DNA of 64,000 nucleotides, taken from contig NZ_CP014167.1 of assembly GCF_001685395.1 (NCBI RefSeq), positions 4,224,001-4,288,000 on the forward strand. The letters run 5' to 3'. Within the stretch, counting starts at the first letter, position 1. Every line of letters starts with the position of its first letter. This stretch comes from Paenibacillus yonginensis (lineage in GTDB: Bacteria > Bacillota > Bacilli > Paenibacillales > Paenibacillaceae). The notes beneath the pieces were generated by a model. The model saw only the letters and a program-made list of their open reading frames with translations. It was not told where the DNA came from and ran no database searches. A program made the position numbers and the translations under genes. Positions 27,036 to 33,947 of this stretch are shown piece after piece.

Positions 27036-29231
27036 TTAACCGTTTACATAGATGGAGGTTTTTAAATTTTGTTTATTCAAATTATCGGTGTAGGCAAATT
27101 GAAGGAAAAATATCTGGTCCAGGGCATAGCCGAATACGCCAAACGCCTTGGCCCGTACGTGAAGTTCCAAATCATCGAGGTCCCCGATGAAAAAGCGCCC
27201 GACACCCTCAGCTTCGCTGAGGTCGGCATTGTCAAAGACCGCGAGGGCGAACGCATCCTCGCGCATGTGAAGGGCGATGCGCATGTCATCGCCCTTACGC
27301 TCGACGGCAAGCTCTGGAGCTCGGAAGAGCTTGCCGCAGAGCTCGACAGGCTCGGCACCTACGGGTCGAGCCATGTCGTGTTCATCATCGGCGGCAGCCA
27401 CGGGCTCGCCGATGCCGTGCTGCGCCGGGCACAGCAGAAGCTGTGCTTCGGGCGCATGACCCTGCCGCATCAGCTCATGCGGCTGGTGCTGACGGAGCAG
27501 ATTTATCAGGCGGTGAAGATAAATCGGGGGGAACCGTATCGCCTTTAAGGGTAAAATAGAAAGGGACTCCATGATGGAATCCCCCCGATTTTCACCGGAT
27601 AAGCTGTTGCCTGAATCCAGCATCCACGCTTCAACAGGAGCGATGTAGTTGTATGACTCGTCCGCCGCAAGGCGGGTAAGCAGGTTGAAGGAATCGTGGT
27701 TGATGCGATCAATCGTAAAGTCGAAGTGCAGATGGATAGCCTTGACCTGACGACCCTTGCCCCGTGGTGCTTCCGGGGTGATCTGGATGCTCTCGACCAT
27801 TAGCCGCAACAGTACTTTCTGTTCTTCGGCATCCACCGCCATCAGCTTGTCTTTTATGTGCATCAATAGATGATGCAGGGCGGTTGCGTCAACAGGTGTG
27901 CTGTTATCCTCGGCGATCTTTGCTTCGATAGCTTCAAGATTCTCTTGTAGCTGTTCATGTTGCGTATGTGCTTTCATAAGCTCAGGTTTGAGAATCGGGA
28001 CTAGATCAGGTTCATTCATCAGGTTGTCCTTAAGCTTTTGCAGCTTTCTGCCCACGTTGTTCATTTCATCCAGTATGGCCTTCTTTTCTGCCTGTAACGG
28101 GGCCTCTGCACCCAAACGAAGCTTGTTGATGTTGTCTGCCAGTTGCCGGGCAATGTCCGGTCTGGAGGCGACACGTACAAGCTCCTCAAGCAACTGCTCC
28201 TCGGCTACATCCGCACGGATGCTATTGGAGCGGCAGACCGTTTTTCCCTTGTTATGAAATTGCCCGCATGTATAGTAGCGGTATGATTGACCTTTGGCTC
28301 CTTTGGAACGAGCCGGAACCATCCCGTGACCGCATACCGGGCATTTCAGCAGTCCGCTGAGAATGTAGGGCTGATGGGAGCGGGCTGGCTTGTAGGAGCG
28401 TTCCCCAAGCTTGTTATGGACGCTGTTCCACAGCTCTAGTGGAATTAGCGGGTCGTGTAAAGCATCCACCAGCAGAAAATCCGGGTTCTTCCCTTTTCGG
28501 CGTTTCTCCGCCCAATCGACAACCTGATTGTATCTGATCTTTCCAATGTACATGGGATTGTTGAGGATCGTCTTGATGCTGTTTGTACTGAAGGGCTTGC
28601 CTGTCTTCGACCGATAGCCTTCTTCATTGAGCCGCCGGGTAATGGCCTTGAAGCCCATACCCTGATCGGCATACTCAAAGATTTTACGGACGATGACGGC
28701 TTCGTTCTCATTGATGACAAGTTCCTTGTTCACGCTGTCGTAGCCCAGCGTTTTTCCTCCGTTGTACCTTCCTTCCTTGGCTCGTTGCTCCATTCCCATC
28801 CTCACACGACCAATGATTGTGTTACGTTCCAATTCGGCAAAGGAGCCGAGAATCTGGAATGATGCCTTTCCGAAAGGAGTCGTTGTATCAATTTGTTCAC
28901 TTAAACTTACCAGTCTGACTCTTTTTCGTTCCAAAGTGTCGTTGATTTCCAGAACATCCTTCAGCTTGCGGGCCAGACGGTCAGTTTTGTAGATGACCAA
29001 GATATCAAATTTATGCTGGCTTGCATCCGTCAGCAGCTTTTGCATTTGTGGACGGCCGGAGATGCTTTTTCCGCTTTTCCCTTCGTCAACATATTCACTT
29101 ACGATCTCAAAATCATTACGTTCGCAATACTTTCTGATCTCGTCAATCTGTGCGGTAATGCTGAATCCTTCCTTGGCTTGCTCTTCGGTGCTTACACGGG
29201 CATACAGAGCGGCTCTGATTGCAGGGGTCAT
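27036..29231 (-). CDS. Large serine recombinase of the rlmH element, reading through attL
   Basis: Site-specific recombinase for integration and excision. N-terminal resolvase domain with catalytic Ser14 in [19 protein letters not shown] and [16 protein letters not shown]; recombinase domain [20 protein letters not shown] and [12 protein letters not shown]; zinc ribbon CPVCG...C...C (about 325-360); coiled coil (about 405-470). AAGGAG precedes the ATG and lies inside the end of the XRE gene. No stop occurs before the element end: in the integrated form translation passes attL at residue 567 and continues on the antisense strand of rlmH to 27036 (731 residues). In the excised circle the same frame would meet a stop after FTVSVFRVN, giving about 575 residues. 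Confidence 0.88.
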   Translation of the reverse strand: MTPAIRAALYARVSTEEQAKEGFSITAQIDEIRKYCERNDFEIVSEYVDEGKSGKSISGRPQMQKLLTDASQHKFDILVIYKTDRLARKLKDVLEINDTLERKRVRLVSLSEQIDTTTPFGKASFQILGSFAELERNTIIGRVRMGMEQRAKEGRYNGGKTLGYDSVNKELVINENEAVIVRKIFEYADQGMGFKAITRRLNEEGYRSKTGKPFSTNSIKTILNNPMYIGKIRYNQVVDWAEKRRKGKNPDFLLVDALHDPLIPLELWNSVHNKLGERSYKPARSHQPYILSGLLKCPVCGHGMVPARSKGAKGQSYRYYTCGQFHNKGKTVCRSNSIRADVAEEQLLEELVRVASRPDIARQLADNINKLRLGAEAPLQAEKKAILDEMNNVGRKLQKLKDNLMNEPDLVPILKPELMKAHTQHEQLQENLEAIEAKIAEDNSTPVDATALHHLLMHIKDKLMAVDAEEQKVLLRLMVESIQITPEAPRGKGRQVKAIHLHFDFTIDRINHDSFNLLTRLAADESYNYIAPVEAWMLDSGNSLSGENRGDSIMESLSILPLKAIRFPPIYLHRLINLLRQHQPHELMRQGHAPEAQLLLCPAQHGIGEPVAAADDEHDMARPVGAEPVELCGKLFRAPELAVERKGDDMRIALHMREDAFALAVFDNADLSEAEGVGRFFIGDLDDLELHVRAKAFGVFGYALDQIFFLQFAYTDNLNKQNLKTSIYVNG
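27069..27548 (+). CDS. rlmH: 23S rRNA pseudouridine-1915 N3-methyltransferase RlmH, C-terminus rewritten by element insertion
   Basis: SPOUT-class methyltransferase that modifies pseudouridine 1915 in helix 69 of 23S rRNA on the assembled ribosome. It has 159 residues with TTG start (GGAGG nine bases upstream), the SAM-binding knot [14 protein letters not shown], and [17 protein letters not shown]. The family's nearly invariant end RGEPYHK is here RGEPYRL: the last two codons come from the integrated element, whose attL core (27531-27540) overlaps the GEPY codons. The displaced end ACAAGTAG (PYHK-stop) is found at 45471. Whether PYRL is still active is unknown. An RlmH paralogue with an intact PYHK end lies inside the element. 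Confidence 0.95.
   Translation: MFIQIIGVGKLKEKYLVQGIAEYAKRLGPYVKFQIIEVPDEKAPDTLSFAEVGIVKDREGERILAHVKGDAHVIALTLDGKLWSSEELAAELDRLGTYGSSHVVFIIGGSHGLADAVLRRAQQKLCFGRMTLPHQLMRLVLTEQIYQAVKINRGEPYRL
27511..27597. repeat. Inverted copy of the rlmH attachment region just inside the element
   Basis: The rlmH segment CGGTGAA (27511-27517) plus AAATCGGGGGGA (27521-27532) is matched in inverted orientation inside the element by TCCCCCCGATTT (27580-27591) and TTCACCG (27591-27597). The inner copy lacks the few bases between the two blocks. It may be an accessory recombinase site or a relic of an earlier insertion. Confidence 0.6.
27521..27555 (+). other. attL of the rlmH element
   Basis: Chromosomal half AAATCGGGGG, crossover dinucleotide GA (27531-27532), then the element half beginning ACCGTATCGCC and ending GGGTAAA (27533-27555). 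The element half is one arm of the reconstructed attP palindrome. Confidence 0.85.
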
Positions 29232-29237
29232 AGGGTG

Positions 29238-29912
29238 TTAGCTCCTTTCATTGTCTCCTTCAGGTTGGTAGGTTGCGATAAGCTCATTGCGTGCTTTTAT
29301 CCAGGCATCTTCCGGAATGGATGGATAGGCTTGAGGATAGATTGCCAAAGCGTTGTACAACTCGGATGCAACAATAACCGGATGCGGCTGAGTGTATAGT
29401 TTCTCGACGGTTTCCGTTGCCTGAAACTCACTGATGAGCCGGGCAAGAGCCGAGATAAATTCTGGCTTGTCCAATGGCCTGTAGGAACGAAGATCATGAA
29501 TGAGTCTGACGGTGTTATCGTTTCGATACTCATACAGTACGGCACCGATAACGGAGGTTCGTGCAATCTCTTTTCCGGTTTCTGTGAGATTGTCATCATT
29601 GCCCGCAGGCTCACCGATGGCAATAGGACGGTAGGGACCTTCATAGAAGTCGTCAGTCAAGGCATCGAACGGCAATCCGAGGTCTTGCGTGATTTTGTGC
29701 ATCAGTTGATAGGCAGGCTTCTTGGAATCGCCACGTTCAATGGAGATGATCGTCTGATGCTTGACGCCAATGCGTTCACTGATTGCAACGGTGGTGAATG
29801 CTTTATCCGTATGAAGCTTGCCAATTTCCTTCCGAAACAGGCGAAGGCGGCTGCCAAGATCAGCCGATCTCAGAAGCTCAAACTCCTCCGGTGTTAATGT
29901 ACGACGCGGCAT
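29238..29912 (-). CDS. XRE-family regulator of the element
   Basis: 224-residue DNA-binding protein. An XRE helix-turn-helix lies at about residues 20-85 (RLRLFRKEIGKLH...AISERIGVKHQTIISIERG). The remainder is a helical domain with no recognised ligand motif. It is co-transcribed with the recombinase, whose ribosome binding site is formed by the last codons of this gene. A perfect palindrome and a consensus promoter lie just upstream, so autoregulation and control of excision are likely by analogy with other integrative elements. Confidence 0.8.
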   Translation of the reverse strand: MPRRTLTPEEFELLRSADLGSRLRLFRKEIGKLHTDKAFTTVAISERIGVKHQTIISIERGDSKKPAYQLMHKITQDLGLPFDALTDDFYEGPYRPIAIGEPAGNDDNLTETGKEIARTSVIGAVLYEYRNDNTVRLIHDLRSYRPLDKPEFISALARLISEFQATETVEKLYTQPHPVIVASELYNALAIYPQAYPSIPEDAWIKARNELIATYQPEGDNERS

Positions 29913-29952
29913 AACCGAATCAGTCCTTTCAGTCAGGGTGATATTTACAGCC

Positions 29953-29981
29953 AGTATAAACCATGCTATATTGCTTGTAAA
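29953..29981 (-). promoter_or_regulatory. Promoter of the XRE-recombinase operon
   Basis: On the minus strand TTTACA (29981-29976), a 17-bp spacer and TATACT (29958-29953). It is close to consensus and about 40 bp before the XRE start. Confidence 0.7.
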
Positions 29982-29982
29982 T

Positions 29983-29996
29983 AAGTATTAATACTT
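29983..29996. promoter_or_regulatory. Palindromic operator between divergent element genes
   Basis: Perfect 14-bp palindrome AAGTATTAATACTT, adjacent to the -35 box of the XRE promoter and 23 bp before the start codon of the divergent small gene at 30020. Placement suits repression in both directions by the XRE protein. Confidence 0.6.
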
Positions 29997-30019
29997 AAAT
30001 ATAAATATTGGAGGCTGTT

Positions 30020-30211
30020 ATGGATTACATAAAACCTGTAGAGATTGATCTGAATGAGATGGATGATGAACCGTTCCGGCTCTATTATGAGAAGCAAGCT
30101 AAAAAGGAACAGTTCACCAGACAGCTTGCATATACATTGAATAAACTTCTCGATTCCGGGCAGGAAATGCAAAATAACCGTTGCTCCCCAACAACTGGTC
30201 TGCAAGAATGA
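30020..30211 (+). CDS. Small element-encoded protein, function unknown
   Basis: 63 residues, acidic N-terminus (IDLNEMDDEPFRLYYEKQ) and a helical middle (FTRQLAYTLNKLLDSG). GGAGG lies five bases upstream of the ATG at 30020. It is divergent from the XRE regulator and precedes the replication-type gene by 67 bp, so it may be transcribed with it. Size and position resemble small control or excision proteins of integrative elements, but no such motif is visible. Confidence 0.55.
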   Translation: MDYIKPVEIDLNEMDDEPFRLYYEKQAKKEQFTRQLAYTLNKLLDSGQEMQNNRCSPTTGLQE

Positions 30212-30278
30212 CACGCAACCTCCTTCAAACCCTTATCCAGCAAGGCTTCCCGGCAGAAAAATATAACGGGGTGAGTTC

Positions 30279-31376
30279 ATGTATATTTATCCAACCAATC
30301 GTACTCAATCAGTTATGGAGACACAGCCTGTCATTCAGAACATCCTTGGCAGACAGAAGGTTGAGCCGTTTTATTGTCCTTACGATAAACTTGTCTTGGC
30401 AGCGGATAGCTGCCCGGATTCGAGCTTCATCAGGTTAATTCGGCCCGCGAGAATCTGGATTGACGATGATGATTTCTATTACAGACACAAGTTCCTGCAT
30501 ACCCTGTTCAGCGTTTGCTGGGGGCAGATGAATCCTGATGCCGCAACAACGTCAATCATGATCAATCCGTGGAAGCATCAGCTTACGCCGGATGACATTA
30601 TGCAACTGGTAGAGCTAGTCATGGGCAGTATACATTCCGTCAAAATAGCCAGCTTTGATGAAAAAACAGACCTGCTCCGAAGTATGAACGCCGAAGAAAC
30701 TGCAAAAAGACTGTACGTAGGTTATCAACGCAAGCCTCCAGAGGACTACGAACAACTTGGGCAAACTTACTATTACGGCAGTCGGTCAGGTCAGCAGGTC
30801 AAGAACTATGATAAAGCCGAAGAGCAGGGCAAACATGACCAAACATGGACACGCATTGAGCGGACGCGAAGAATTCGCGACAAGGTCAGCAGGGCCACGC
30901 TCAAGGATTTCCTCTACAACGAACGACAGGATGCTTTCAAGCACACGGTGCTTGTAGATATTGACAAGATTGATGGCAGAACCAAGATACAGCGGCTTCT
31001 CAAGGCAACAGGAAGCTTTCAAGAAGCATTCATGAATCTTGACGCCGCGGAGAAGCGTAAGTTGAAGCGACATGAAATATTTGCATGTCCTTCTGTTGAT
31101 CTTGGCTCCTTGTTTCGTACCGAGCTTGACAGATGGATGTCGCTGTCGCCAAAGCTGTACTCTGTCTTCAAGACGTATGCCTTATTCAGAGAATGCTGGA
31201 GCGGCAAGAGTGGCTACGGACAGCTTGACCACCAATTGGACTGGAGCAATCTGCAATCCGGTACTGCTACGCTGACAACATCTCAGAGAGTAGTGATGGA
31301 TAGTTACTCAGGCAAATGGAACTACGGAAGCTATGGCAACTCTTTTAGCTGTATACCGTGCATCGAACAGAGCTAG
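30279..31376 (+). CDS. Rep_trans-like replication initiation protein
   Basis: 365 residues. The central segment TYYYGSRSGQQVKNYDKAEEQ followed by TWTRIERTRRIRDK matches the Rep_trans-type replication initiators of rolling-circle plasmids and Tn916-like elements, in which this block precedes the catalytic tyrosine region. ATG at 30279 with GGGGTGA upstream. Its presence suggests the excised circle can replicate or be nicked for mobilisation. No helicase or coupling protein for conjugation is encoded nearby. It is followed by a highly structured non-coding region (31377-31634). A plain nicking function cannot be distinguished from replication initiation here. Confidence 0.6.
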   Translation: MYIYPTNRTQSVMETQPVIQNILGRQKVEPFYCPYDKLVLAADSCPDSSFIRLIRPARIWIDDDDFYYRHKFLHTLFSVCWGQMNPDAATTSIMINPWKHQLTPDDIMQLVELVMGSIHSVKIASFDEKTDLLRSMNAEETAKRLYVGYQRKPPEDYEQLGQTYYYGSRSGQQVKNYDKAEEQGKHDQTWTRIERTRRIRDKVSRATLKDFLYNERQDAFKHTVLVDIDKIDGRTKIQRLLKATGSFQEAFMNLDAAEKRKLKRHEIFACPSVDLGSLFRTELDRWMSLSPKLYSVFKTYALFRECWSGKSGYGQLDHQLDWSNLQSGTATLTTSQRVVMDSYSGKWNYGSYGNSFSCIPCIEQS

Positions 31377-31634
31377 TCAAGGCCGAGCGGATGCGAGCTT
31401 GTTTCAGTCTTGACTGGCGGCTCGTTACACCGACACTCTATTCCGTCCTTGGCGTTAGCCAAGGGACGCCACGCGGCGAGTGACGGGAGGTGAAGGAGGG
31501 CAGTCGTCCTCCTTCGGCCCTCAGGGCAGTGGGTGGTTTGAACTGCACGTATGATGCCGGGACGCGAGCGATAGCGAGCGGCTCCATCACTCTATCTATT
31601 TCAATTCGGTTACAAATAACTCATCTATACGGGT
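31377..31634. other. Structured non-coding region after the Rep gene (candidate origin)
   Basis: 258 bases without a gene but rich in hairpins. CGTCCTTGGC/GCCAAGGGACG lies at 31444-31468 with a GTTA loop and one bulge; GAAGGAGG/CCTCCTTC at 31492-31515. GC-rich, GCGAG-containing segments occur up to about 31590. Position next to a Rep-type gene makes a replication or nicking origin plausible. No known origin consensus was recognised. Confidence 0.4.
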
Positions 31635-32252
31635 CTACATTAGCCCTTGCTCTTTCATAGAGACGTAGCGACCATCCCCCAGAACCAGATGATCCAGTAC
31701 ATCCACGCCGACGATGTTCCCGCTCTCGACCAAGCGTTTTGTTAGCTGGATGTCTTCCGGCGATGGAGTCGGGTCGCCACTGGGGTGATTATGGCATACC
31801 AGCACAGAAGCCGCAGAACGCTTTACAGCGGTACGAAATACCATATGAGGCGTGACAATAGCGGCATTGAGTGAACCAATTGAAAGTGTTTCTGGTTGTC
31901 CGATCAAGTGATTCTTGGTATTCAGGAACAGTACGACGAAATGCTCCTGTTGCAGATACCGTAGCTCGGGCATCAACAGGTCAACCGCATCCTGCGGCCT
32001 GCGGATGATCTGCGGTATGGTGTTGGTAGGTCTGCCCAACTTGCGTGCTAACTGCAACGCGGCGGTAATCTGACGAGCCTTTATTTTGCCTACGCCCTTG
32101 ATTGACAACAACTCGAACTCAGTGACGTTCATCAGCTCTTGCATGGTAGGAAAACGGTCAAAGATTTCATCAATAATGTATGAGCCGGGTTTCTCAGCGA
32201 GTGCATCGCCTAGCAGTGATTTGATCGTAGACAATTCGTTCGGATGGTTCAT
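31635..32252 (-). CDS. radC: RadC-family JAB-domain protein
   Basis: RadC-like protein of about 206 residues with an N-terminal helix-hairpin-helix-like region (LLSIKGVGKIKARQITAALQ) and a C-terminal JAB/MPN domain with the metal motif HNHPSGDPTPSPED. Such genes are very common on integrative elements and prophages; their biochemical role is unclear. The start at 32252 (MNHPNELS) has GGAGG nine bases upstream on the minus strand; an upstream in-frame ATG has no such site. It is the last gene of a leftward cluster with the small genes at 32364-33107. Confidence 0.85.
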   Translation of the reverse strand: MNHPNELSTIKSLLGDALAEKPGSYIIDEIFDRFPTMQELMNVTEFELLSIKGVGKIKARQITAALQLARKLGRPTNTIPQIIRRPQDAVDLLMPELRYLQQEHFVVLFLNTKNHLIGQPETLSIGSLNAAIVTPHMVFRTAVKRSAASVLVCHNHPSGDPTPSPEDIQLTKRLVESGNIVGVDVLDHLVLGDGRYVSMKEQGLM

Positions 32253-32363
32253 ATTTACTTCCTCCAATAAACGCAAAAGGGAGAAGTCAGATTCGACTTC
32301 TCCCATTGCGTGATATGATGTTGTTCGGTATGATGATTACATGTTAGTTTTCTTTGAGTCGCC

Positions 32364-32543
32364 TCATTTGTGGGCGGCTTCTTTTTCTATTTCTTCAATC
32401 TGCATCTGAATCAGGACGAGCCTTACAAGAGCCTGAGCGTATCTCCTGCCGTCCTCTGAATCGAATTGGGCATCTGTGTCCATCATCTGCATTGCGACTT
32501 CCAGACGGGCTTTCTGAGCAATTAAATGCCTGAGCTTTTCCAC
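32364..32543 (-). CDS. Small helical protein, function unknown
   Basis: About 59 residues, predicted all-helical and coiled-coil prone (LIAQKARLEVAMQMM, LVLIQMQIEEIEKEA). The GTG at 32543 is eight bases from GGGAGG; a GTG at 32552 overlaps the binding site. It belongs to the leftward small-gene cluster of the element. No family recognised. Confidence 0.5.
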   Translation of the reverse strand: MEKLRHLIAQKARLEVAMQMMDTDAQFDSEDGRRYAQALVRLVLIQMQIEEIEKEAAHK

Positions 32544-32666
32544 GTTCCTCACCTCCCTTCAGGAAAATAAAAATAGCCTGCTGTCGTCTCCTGACGATGC
32601 GGCCATCTGCATAATTCCTATTCAATTGAGCCTTTGTGCAATTCAGTTGCCAAAACACTGTGCGGA

Positions 32667-32852
32667 CTAAACTTCCATTCGCACCGTACATGGCTGAGCA
32701 GTGAATTGAATCAGCATCGTCACTTGCCCGTTCTGGAGTGCAACAACTGCAAATCTCCGTTCATCCAATTGCACACTGTAGATGAATCCCTTCTGTTCGC
32801 AAAATCCTAAATACTCTTTGGAACTGTTATTCTTAAAAGCCTGATAGTTCAT
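32667..32852 (-). CDS. Small protein, function unknown
   Basis: 61 residues, mixed strands (FIYSVQLDERRFAVVALQNG, VTMLIQF). GAGAGGA lies about nine bases before the ATG on the minus strand. Part of the same leftward cluster. No family recognised. Confidence 0.5.
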   Translation of the reverse strand: MNYQAFKNNSSKEYLGFCEQKGFIYSVQLDERRFAVVALQNGQVTMLIQFTAQPCTVRMEV

Positions 32853-32882
32853 TGTCTGATCTTCCTCTCTGAATAAATTAGC

Positions 32883-33107
32883 TTACGCCTTGACGATACG
32901 TTCTTGGTGCCACTGTAACTGCTGTGGAAACTCACGGCGAAAGTAGGCAATCATCCAGCGTGCGGCAGTGTCTTCATCCACCTGATACGTTCGGCGGCAA
33001 TAGATGTACAACACCGTTCCGGCCATGCGAATGCCTCCGTTCATGACCAGTTGCTTCAGCAACTCTTCCATCTCCGCAGGTAAGCCTTTCTTAACAACCA
33101 TCTGCAT
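32883..33107 (-). CDS. Small protein, function unknown
   Basis: 74 residues, helical (MEELLKQLVMNGGIRMAGTV) with basic C-terminus. AAAGGAG lies five bases before the ATG. First gene of the leftward small-gene cluster that ends with radC. No family recognised. Confidence 0.55.
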   Translation of the reverse strand: MQMVVKKGLPAEMEELLKQLVMNGGIRMAGTVLYIYCRRTYQVDEDTAARWMIAYFRREFPQQLQWHQERIVKA

Positions 33108-33282
33108 TCATCTCCTTTATCCGGCGTCATCTCACAGCCGATGATCTTGTCTCTGTCAGGCAACGACAAATAGCCCACTCAGCGTTTAAGCGGGCTACTT
33201 TGCGTATGCTGTTGTTCGCAGTGGTGATCCATTCAAGTGATCTTGAGTGATCGGAGCCAGCAACAGCAAAAGATATGAAAAC

Positions 33283-33327
33283 AAAAAAAGGACTGCGATC
33301 TACTGTAATCAACAGCAGAAGCAGTCC
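33283..33327 (-). terminator. Rho-independent terminator on the minus strand
   Basis: Read leftward, GGACTGC (33327-33321) pairs with GCAGTCC (33296-33290), followed by seven T (33289-33283). It terminates the XRE gene at 33418-33780. The surrounding 33108-33417 holds no other gene; a TAGCCC/GGGCTA hairpin lies near 33171-33197. Confidence 0.8.
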
Positions 33328-33417
33328 ATGTGGGGAGGGGTGGGGCATGAAACGGCAGGCCCACCCCTTTGTTATTTAAGGCGTGGTGCCTCGGGGAAAT
33401 TGGTATATTTTTCTGGC

Positions 33418-33780
33418 CTATATGCGGCGGCTATCGCCTTTTTCAAATGTATCCACAAACTCTTGAACAATCTTAAGTAAAAATCTGATTTCTTGAATAT
33501 CGCGATTAACGAGTAATGGTTGAAACATTTCGATTAACTGGTGTTTATCCTCATTCATTATGTTGGTGTCTTCATAAAGGAAAAGTTCATGGGGCTTGAT
33601 CTTTAATGCCTGCATAATCTTCTCAAGCGATTCTAACGAGATATTGCGTGCCCCTCGCTCTGTATCTGATAAATATTTCTCACTTAAACCGGACAATTCG
33701 GAAAGTCTCTCTTGTGTTATTCCCTGTGCCTTACGGACAAGCCTGATCTTCTCACCTACCATTTTCACAAACTCGGACAT
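33418..33780 (-). CDS. XRE-family transcriptional regulator
   Basis: 121-residue DNA-binding protein with an N-terminal helix-turn-helix of the HTH_3 type (KIRLVRKAQGITQERLSELS then GLSEKYLSDTERGARNISLE) and a helical C-terminus. The ATG at 33780 follows AGAGGTGATGAC; an upstream in-frame ATG is less likely. Divergent from the SLH protein gene (33948), its probable target. It has its own terminator. Confidence 0.8.
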   Translation of the reverse strand: MSEFVKMVGEKIRLVRKAQGITQERLSELSGLSEKYLSDTERGARNISLESLEKIMQALKIKPHELFLYEDTNIMNEDKHQLIEMFQPLLVNRDIQEIRFLLKIVQEFVDTFEKGDSRRI

Positions 33781-33947
33781 GTCATCACCTCTACTACCAA
33801 GGGTAGAGGACATGTATGAACAGCATAACACCATTAAAGTTCATCTTAAGTACATTTATAAGTGACCTTTTGAGTCGTATATAGTAAAATATGCCTGATG
33901 ATACTCATCAAAATAGATTTCAATTTTTGTTAAGGGGGTACAACAGC

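Noticed and set aside
27036..27530. The last 164 residues of the recombinase frame as a functional domain
   Set aside because: They are the antisense translation of rlmH and arise only through integration.
31377..31634. CRISPR-like or tRNA structure in the hairpin-rich region
   Set aside because: Hairpins differ in sequence and spacing; there are no regular repeats and no cloverleaf or T-arm motif.
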